A stretch of DNA of 45,725 nt from assembly GCF_900115475.1 (NCBI RefSeq), contig NZ_FOWP01000021.1, forward strand, positions 1 to 45,725, in the 5' to 3' direction. Below the pieces are notes generated by a model. The model was not told the DNA's origin. It was given only the letters and a program-made list of their open reading frames with translations, and did not search any database. The DNA comes from Ectopseudomonas composti (lineage in GTDB: Bacteria > Pseudomonadota > Gammaproteobacteria > Pseudomonadales > Pseudomonadaceae). Position numbers and translations under genes: made by a program. Positions within the stretch are counted from its first letter, which is position 1. Every line of letters begins with the position of its first letter. Shown in pieces: positions 40,784 to 45,725 of this stretch.

Positions 40784-41626
40784 TCAGCGACTGGTAAAAC
40801 GGTGAAAGTGCTGGCGCTCGCAGCGCGCCATCCACTGGTTGAGCTGCCACAGGTCAGCCACCGGCACGTCGGTGAAGGGCAGGTGGTGCAGATAGCCGTC
40901 GGGGCCGAATTCGGGGGTCAGGGTGGTGGTCTGCAGGCCGCGTTTTTCCTGGCTGCTCCAGATGCTTTCCCAATGCCGCTGATGGAAGGCCAGCACCTCG
41001 GTATATTCCGGTGCGCCGGGGTGCGGCACCTGCGGACCCTGGTCGTAGCCGACGCGGGCCTGGATGTGGTCCACCCGCTCGATGAACGCGGAAAGGTCGT
41101 CGGCGGGGTCGTCGAGCAGGCGTTCGCAGGTCACCAGCCAGTGGCTGATATCGCTGGTGAAGCGCAGTTCGGGTACCTGGCGGAGCACGTCGAGGGTGAT
41201 CCAGGGGCTGTACAGCGAGCGGCCACGGTGAATCTCGAAGCACACCTTCAGGCCGCAGGCGGCGGCCAGCTCGGCAGCACGGGCGAAGAAGTCGACCTGC
41301 TCGCTCAGCGCCCAGCGGTCATTGCCGGGCAACACGTTGACCAGGCGTGGGCCGAGCTCGGCGGCCCAGTCGAGCTTGATGCGCAGGTCTTCCAGATGCA
41401 CCTGGGGACTGTCGCTCTGACGCGGCAGCACCGGCGTGGAGGTGAACAGGGTGGCGATGTAGGGGACGTTGTGCTCGCGCAGCAGGCGGGCATTGATGGC
41501 GCGTTGCGCAGCGGTCTCGGGGATGCGCGCTTCGAGTCCGTCGAAGCCGGCACCGAGCGCTTCGTCGAGCGCTTGCTGCCAACTGCCGCGATAACCCCAG
41601 AGGGTGCGGAATATTTCCAGTCGCAT
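40784..41626 (-). CDS. Xylose-isomerase-like TIM-barrel protein
   Basis: The 280-residue protein looks like a sugar phosphate isomerase/epimerase (AP endonuclease 2-type TIM barrel), with metal-ligand candidates in CFEIHRGR (Glu near 131), TSDISHW (Asp and His near 158-161), HIQARVG and TPEFGPDG (Glu near 247). Related enzymes act as isomerases, epimerases, dehydratases or hydrolases. It is the first gene of the operon and ends 9 bp before the oxygenase start. Its substrate is unknown. The ATG at 41626 has GGAG in CCTGGAGACGGCC upstream. Confidence 0.82.
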   Translation of the reverse strand: MRLEIFRTLWGYRGSWQQALDEALGAGFDGLEARIPETAAQRAINARLLREHNVPYIATLFTSTPVLPRQSDSPQVHLEDLRIKLDWAAELGPRLVNVLPGNDRWALSEQVDFFARAAELAAACGLKVCFEIHRGRSLYSPWITLDVLRQVPELRFTSDISHWLVTCERLLDDPADDLSAFIERVDHIQARVGYDQGPQVPHPGAPEYTEVLAFHQRHWESIWSSQEKRGLQTTTLTPEFGPDGYLHHLPFTDVPVADLWQLNQWMARCERQHFHRFTSR

Positions 41627-41776
41627 GGCCGTCTCCTGGAGAGGGCGAAGGTCAGCGGCAGATTGGCAAAGGGGCGTGGTGTATCGCCCAGTGGCGTCCG
41701 GTTCGAGCCGGCGCCTGGTTATGGCTGCATTGTTGGCTCAGCACGCGAACGGATTAAATTGCGTTGAGCAAATACT

Positions 41777-41798
41777 TAGTTCAGTGATTACTGAACTA
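41777..41798. promoter_or_regulatory. Operator-like palindrome upstream of the oxygenase/ABC operon
   Basis: TAGTTCAGT and ACTGAACTA form 9-bp perfect arms around GATT. Written as TTAG-TTCA-N8-TGAA-CTAT it shares its core and spacing with the site upstream of gbuA at 36460. The likely ligand is the LysR protein encoded at 42048. Confidence 0.68.
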
Positions 41799-41855
41799 TC
41801 GATGTTCCGTGCGTTGTCCGGGATTTCATCCGAGTTACCAAGCTAACGCCGTTCC

Positions 41856-41876
41856 GTAGGGGGCGCCGTGCGCACC
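41856..41876. repeat. 21-bp intergenic repeat (GTAGGGTGCGCC family)
   Basis: GTAGGGGGCGCC, GTG, CGCACC: one substitution from the consensus. It is uninterrupted. Confidence 0.65.
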
Positions 41877-41914
41877 AACTGTTCTGCCGGTCGATGCATG
41901 TAATTGGGCAGCGT

Positions 41915-41961
41915 GTAGGAGCGGCTTCAGCCGCGAAAATCGCGGATAAATCCGCTCCTAC
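41915..41961. repeat. Inverted REP-type pair
   Basis: A plus unit beginning GTAGGAGCGG (41915-41936) faces a minus unit ending CCGCTCCTAC (41940-41961) with only 3 bp between, a complete REP doublet upstream of the LysR gene. Confidence 0.8.
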
Positions 41962-42047
41962 ACAAGCTCGAGCGCGGCATTGCCGTAGATGCCGACGGCG
42001 CTTGTAAGGCGCTACACTGCCGCACTGTTAATCCGCCGTGCGTCCTC

Positions 42048-42941
42048 ATGTCCTTTGCCTTGCCCGATCTGAAACTGCTGAAGATCTTCGTCGCCGTGGT
42101 GCGCCACCAGGGGTTCGCTGCTGCCCAGCAGGAACTGAACCTGTCCACCTCGGCCATCAGCACCTACATGAGTCAACTGGAAAGCCAGCTCGGCATCGTG
42201 CTCTGCCATCGCGGCCGTGGCGGCTTCAGCCTGACTAGCAAGGGTGAGCTGTTCCATCAGGAAACCCTGCGCCTGCTCGGTGAGCTGGAAGGCTTCGAAC
42301 GCTACTCGGCGGCGCTCAAGGGCGAGTTGCGCGGCACCCTCAACCTCGGCGTGCTGGATTCCACCGTCAGCGACCCGGCCTTGCCGCTGGCCGAAGTGAT
42401 TGGCGCCTACAGCCAGGAGCACCCGGGTGTGCACTTGCACCTGTCGGTGATGAGTCCTTACGAGCTGCAACTGGCGGTCCTGGACAACCGCCTTGACCTG
42501 GCCATTGGCGCCTTTTCCACGCGCATGAATGGGCTGGTCTACCAGCCGCTTTATCGCGAACAGCACTGGCTGTATTGCAGCGAGCGACACGCGCTGTTCG
42601 GGCAGCGGCGAATCCCCGAGGAGCTGATCACCCAGCAGCGTATGGTCGGTCGCGGTTACTGGAGTCAGGCCGAGCTCGCCCGGCATGGTTTCAAGCACAG
42701 TGCGGCCACCGTGGAGTCGATGGAAGCGCAGCTGATTCTGGTGCTTTCCGGTGCCTATATCGGCTATCTACCCGAGCATTACGCTCAGCCCTGGGTGGAT
42801 CAGGGTAAGCTGCGCGTGCTGTTGCCAGCCACCTTCGGTTATCAGGCACCGTTCTCGCTGATCCTGCGCCGAGGACGTACCCGCGAACCCCTGATTCAAA
42901 CCTTTCGCGATTTGCTCAAGACCCAACTGAATCAGATCTGA
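42048..42941 (+). CDS. LysR-family transcriptional regulator
   Basis: The 297-residue protein has the N-terminal winged helix-turn-helix (about 8-67, AAAQQELNLSTSAISTYMSQLE) and a C-terminal co-inducer domain of two periplasmic-binding-like lobes (about 95-297). Being divergent from the minus-strand operon at 41626, it most likely activates that operon in response to the imported compound or a breakdown product. The two TTCA-N8-TGAA dyads are candidate binding sites. No ribosome site is clear before ATG 42048, so expression is probably low. Confidence 0.92.
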   Translation: MSFALPDLKLLKIFVAVVRHQGFAAAQQELNLSTSAISTYMSQLESQLGIVLCHRGRGGFSLTSKGELFHQETLRLLGELEGFERYSAALKGELRGTLNLGVLDSTVSDPALPLAEVIGAYSQEHPGVHLHLSVMSPYELQLAVLDNRLDLAIGAFSTRMNGLVYQPLYREQHWLYCSERHALFGQRRIPEELITQQRMVGRGYWSQAELARHGFKHSAATVESMEAQLILVLSGAYIGYLPEHYAQPWVDQGKLRVLLPATFGYQAPFSLILRRGRTREPLIQTFRDLLKTQLNQI

Positions 42942-43055
42942 AACACTTTCGCCTTTATCCTCCGAAAGGCGTAGAGGCGGCTGGTGGCGTGGTTTTAAGG
43001 CTGTGCTAGTACTTAATACGTATGTACCAACCTCCATTCGAACAGGGACGCCTCG

Positions 43056-44621
43056 ATGCGCCAGAACCTGCCCGTGACTCAGCGGGAAAGAACCTTCCCG
43101 GCTGATGAACGCCTGATCTCTACCACTGACCTCAACAGCAAGATCACCTACTGCAACGATGCCTTCGTCGAGATCAGCGGCTTCACTCGTGAAGAGCTGG
43201 TCGGCCAACCGCACAATCTCGTACGTCACCCGGACATGCCGCCCGCGGTGTTCGGGCATATGTGGGACACCATCAAGCAGGGCAAACCCTGGATGGGTAT
43301 CGTCAAGAATCGCTCGAAGAACGGCGATTTCTACTGGGTCAGCGCCTACGTCACCCCCATCTACGAGAACGGCCGAATCTCTGGCTACGAATCGGTACGC
43401 TCGCTGCCGAGCGAGGCGCAAAAGCGACGGGCCGAAGCGCTTTATGCCAGGTTGCGTGCTGGCAAGTCACCGGTGCCGAGGTTGGAATACTGGACCTATG
43501 ACCTGGTGCGCTCCTGGCCGTTGATTGCAGCGTCATTGCTGATCGTCGCAGCACATTGGCTGCTGTCGGGTTGGCCGTTGATGGTGTTCATTCTGTTGAC
43601 ACTGTTCGCCTTGGGTTCCTACCAGCTGTATCGCACCCGTCAGCTGATCCGGCAGACACTGGCCGATCACCCGAAAGCCTTCACCAGCGGCCTGGTGGCG
43701 CTGACCTACAGCGACAATCGCGGCGCCCAGGCCTTGCTGGACATGGCGATGATCAGCGAAGAGGCGCGCCTGCAGACGGCGTTGACGCGGCTTGAAGACG
43801 CGGGCGAGAACGTCAAGAAGCGTGCGACGCAATCAGCCGAGCTGTCGCAATCCAGCGCACAGATGCTCGATCAACAGCGCGCCGAGACCGATCAATCGGC
43901 GACGGCGATCAATGAGATGGCTGCGACCATCCAGGAAGTCGCGCATAACGTGCAGAACACTTCGCATGCTGCGGAGGAGGCGGATCGCCTGGCCCGTGAG
44001 GGACGTGACCTGGCCGTGGGTAGCCTGGATTCGATGCGACAGATGGCCAAGGCGGTGAACGACATCGGCCAGGCGGTCAACGAACTGGCTAACTCCACGC
44101 AGTCGATCGGCAGCGTCGCCGATGTGATCACCTCGATTGCCGAGCAGACCAACCTGCTGGCGCTCAACGCCGCCATCGAAGCGGCCAGGGCAGGGGAGCA
44201 AGGGCGCGGTTTCGCCGTGGTCGCCGATGAAGTGCGTTCGCTGGCGTCGCGTACCCGCCAATCCACCGAGCAGATCCACCAGATCATCGCCGACCTGCGT
44301 GCAGGCGCCGAGCGTGCCGTGGTGACGGCGGGCAAGGGCGAGGAAATTTCCCGTGGCAGCGTGCAGAGCGTGGAGTCGGTGCGCGATGCGCTGGAGGGTA
44401 TCAGCTCGGCGGTGACGCGTATTACCGGCATGAGCCAGCAAATGGCGGCTGCCTCCGAAGAACAGAGTCATGTGGCCGAGGACATCAGCCGGCAGATCAC
44501 CCGTATCGCTCAGCTCTCCGATCACAGTGCCGGCCAGGCGCATCAAGGCGCGGCCATCAGCCGCGAGCTGGAAGAAATGGCTGACTACCTGCACAGCCTG
44601 GCAGAACGCTTCAACCGTTGA
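43056..44621 (+). CDS. aer: Aer-type aerotaxis / energy-taxis receptor
   Basis: The 521-residue protein starts with a PAS domain (about 15-115; TTDLNSKITYCNDAFVEISGF, RHPDMPPAVFGHMW, NGDFYWVSAYVTPI) that in Aer binds FAD and reads cellular redox state. Two close membrane segments follow (about 157-190), with almost no periplasmic loop, then HAMP-like and methyl-accepting regions and the conserved signalling tip (EQTNLLALNAAIEAARAGEQGRGFAVVADEVR, about 365-396). It signals to CheW/CheA. The length equals that of the Pseudomonas Aer. It appears to be a single-gene unit. Confidence 0.92.
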   Translation: MRQNLPVTQRERTFPADERLISTTDLNSKITYCNDAFVEISGFTREELVGQPHNLVRHPDMPPAVFGHMWDTIKQGKPWMGIVKNRSKNGDFYWVSAYVTPIYENGRISGYESVRSLPSEAQKRRAEALYARLRAGKSPVPRLEYWTYDLVRSWPLIAASLLIVAAHWLLSGWPLMVFILLTLFALGSYQLYRTRQLIRQTLADHPKAFTSGLVALTYSDNRGAQALLDMAMISEEARLQTALTRLEDAGENVKKRATQSAELSQSSAQMLDQQRAETDQSATAINEMAATIQEVAHNVQNTSHAAEEADRLAREGRDLAVGSLDSMRQMAKAVNDIGQAVNELANSTQSIGSVADVITSIAEQTNLLALNAAIEAARAGEQGRGFAVVADEVRSLASRTRQSTEQIHQIIADLRAGAERAVVTAGKGEEISRGSVQSVESVRDALEGISSAVTRITGMSQQMAAASEEQSHVAEDISRQITRIAQLSDHSAGQAHQGAAISRELEEMADYLHSLAERFNR

Positions 44622-44706
44622 TCGGTGTGCAACCGGGGCAGGTTGAACACGGCCCCGATTGCAGCTGCTCTACGCGGTCGCTCGACGTTCTGGCACACTG
44701 CGCGGC

Positions 44707-45300
44707 ATGCCTCGTCCGACCTGTTCCCGCTGTCAGCGCCCCCTCAGCCATTGCCTGTGCCCGCTGATTCCCGATCTCGATAGCCGCACTCGGTTGCTGA
44801 TCCTGCAGCATCCGAGCGAGGTCGGTCATGCCCTCAATACCGCCCGCCTGGCCGTGCTCGGACTGCGTAACGCCGAATTGCGGGTGGGTGAGGTGTTCGA
44901 TGACTTGCCGCAGTTGCTGGCGCAGCCTGGGTATCGAGCGTGCCTGCTGTTTCCCGATGATGAGGCCGTCGCCTTGAGCGCCTATGCGCCTGACGAGAAA
45001 CCCTTGTTGTTGGTGGTGCCCGACGGTACCTGGCGCAAGGCGCGCAAGCTGTTGCACCTCAACCCGTCGCTGGCGGCGTTGCCGCGTGTGAGCCTGGGGG
45101 CCGTGGCACCGTCGCGCTACCGCCTGCGCAAGGCACCGGAAGAAGGGGCGTTGTCGACCATCGAGGCAATCGTCACGGCGCTGGATATGCTCGAGGCACC
45201 ACAGGGTTTCGAGGCGTTGCTCAGGCCGTTCGATGCCTTGATCGAGGGGCAGATCGCAGCGATGGGAGAAGAGGTCTTCATCCGCAATCACCGGCGCTAA
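44707..45300 (+). CDS. DTW-domain tRNA-uridine aminocarboxypropyltransferase
   Basis: The 197-residue protein has an N-terminal Cys cluster (C6, C9, C16, C18 in TCSRCQRPLSHCLC) and the DxTW signature in LLVVPDGTWRKARKLL (about 107-122). DTW proteins (TapT/TuaA) add the 3-amino-3-carboxypropyl group of S-adenosylmethionine to uridine in tRNA, giving acp3U; they are related to SPOUT enzymes. The start at 44707 (MPRPTC) is favoured over 44659 because it begins just before the Cys cluster, though neither start has a clear ribosome site. Confidence 0.87.
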   Translation: MPRPTCSRCQRPLSHCLCPLIPDLDSRTRLLILQHPSEVGHALNTARLAVLGLRNAELRVGEVFDDLPQLLAQPGYRACLLFPDDEAVALSAYAPDEKPLLLVVPDGTWRKARKLLHLNPSLAALPRVSLGAVAPSRYRLRKAPEEGALSTIEAIVTALDMLEAPQGFEALLRPFDALIEGQIAAMGEEVFIRNHRR

Positions 45301-45303
45301 CGA

Positions 45304-45372
45304 GGTGCGTACGGCGCACCCTACGCGGATAGCCCAGACCGGTAAGGGCAAAGGTATGTAGGGTGCGCCGCG
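45304..45372. repeat. Inverted pair of 21-bp repeats, second unit cut by the IS
   Basis: An intact minus-oriented unit at 45304-45324 faces a plus unit at 45358-45372 that stops after GTAGGGTGCGCC-GCG; the IS end starts at 45373 in place of CGCACC. Confidence 0.7.
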
Positions 45373-45725
45373 TGTTCAGCCGGGGGACATAGGTAACGGG
45401 TGTCGGGAGACATAGGTAACGCATTTAGGCTTACGGGGTTCATCGAATCGGGAGATCGAGTGATGCCGTGGCCGGAGCGCAGCACTATGTCGATAAGGCG
45501 TGAATTTGTTCTGTTGGCGGGGCAACCCGAAAGCAATGTGCGGGAGCTTTGTCGCCGGTATGGCGTCAGTCCCAGGACTGGTTACAAGTGGTTGGATCGG
45601 TACCGTGAGCAAGGTGATACGGGCCTGCAGGATCGATCTCGGCGGCCTTTGAGCAGCCCAGGGCGCAGCGATCCGGAGTTGGAGCAAGCGGTGGTGCAAT
45701 TGCACCACCGCTACCCCTACTGGGG
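45373..45725 (+). mobile_element. IS481-like insertion sequence, truncated by window end
   Basis: The element begins TGTTCAGCC at 45373 and continues past the window. Its terminal region holds two direct repeats of GACATAGGTAACG (45386-45398 and 45409-45421), 23 bp apart, which could be transposase binding sites. The transposase starts at 45463. Over 302 bp it is an inverted copy of the element at the window start. Confidence 0.8.
45463..45725 (+). CDS. IS481-like transposase, N-terminal fragment
   Basis: ATG 45463 opens a frame that runs off the window after 87 codons, ending in ...VVQLHHRYPYWG, which is where the DDE domain of IS481-type transposases begins. The helix-turn-helix is LCRRYGVSPRTGYKWLDRY. 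The GGGAG about 10 bp upstream can serve as ribosome site. It extends 17 codons beyond the copy at the left end. Confidence 0.78.
   Translation, partial: MPWPERSTMSIRREFVLLAGQPESNVRELCRRYGVSPRTGYKWLDRYREQGDTGLQDRSRRPLSSPGRSDPELEQAVVQLHHRYPYW

Larger units (their letters stand above)
41627..42047. promoter_or_regulatory. 421-bp divergent regulatory region, catabolic operon / LysR
   Basis: No gene is present. From left to right it holds a TTTAAT -10-like element on the minus strand (41753-41758), the operator-like palindrome at 41777-41798, an intact GTAGGGTGCGCC repeat (41856-41876) and an inverted REP pair (41915-41961). The palindrome is centred about 32 bp upstream of that -10, where an activator of the LysR type would contact RNA polymerase. 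Confidence 0.6.

Noticed and set aside
1..45725. The whole window as a 45-kb composite transposon
   Set aside because: The content is largely conserved chromosomal genes with uniform base use, and neither outer IS end nor target duplication can be seen.

Overview
The window looks like chromosomal DNA from a GC-rich gammaproteobacterium of the Pseudomonas group. The reasons are the gene content (oligopeptidase B, HIT, class II amidotransferase and DUF2937 genes in a row; aceK; aer; aruI and gbuA), the codon use, and two families of short palindromic intergenic repeats typical of pseudomonads. The species cannot be fixed from the sequence alone. Most genes read as core chromosome. No tRNA, rRNA, CRISPR array, prophage or plasmid function is visible.

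Layout. Positions 1-302 and 45373-45725 are two inverted, truncated copies of one IS481-like insertion sequence, so the window is probably a contig bounded by a repeat. 0.4-8.0 kb holds housekeeping and poorly known genes: a YcgN-type cysteine-cluster protein, a secreted gluzincin-like metalloprotease, a SPOUT RNA methyltransferase, an HNH nuclease, oligopeptidase B, a HIT protein, a class II amidotransferase and DUF2937. 8.0-21.8 kb is one functional block: an ABC/HlyD/TolC type I secretion operon, a NarL-type response regulator, a convergent histidine kinase, and a 2029-residue heme peroxidase with RTX repeats that is the obvious secretion substrate. 22.0-30.7 kb holds a DUF2167 membrane protein, a MoxR/VWA pair, cysK, a DMT exporter, aceK with a tiny downstream ORF, and an MBL-fold hydrolase.

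30.7-42.9 kb is a catabolic region: an NCS1 permease, AruI (2-ketoarginine decarboxylase), a sodium:solute symporter, GbuA (guanidinobutyrase), a class II aldolase-like protein, a fused permease-ATPase, its binding protein, a 2-oxoglutarate/Fe(II) oxygenase and a TIM-barrel isomerase-like protein. All are on the minus strand, opposite a LysR regulator. Two matching palindromes (TTASTTCA-N8-TGAASTAW) lie upstream of the first gene and upstream of gbuA, which suggests one regulon for uptake and breakdown of a guanidino compound. 43.0-45.3 kb encodes an Aer-type energy-taxis receptor and a DTW-domain tRNA-modifying enzyme.

The most interesting items are the shared operator pair and unexplained enzymes of the guanidino cluster; the secreted heme peroxidase with its own exporter and an oddly arranged two-component system; and the precise insertion of both IS copies after nucleotide 15 of a 21-bp intergenic repeat.
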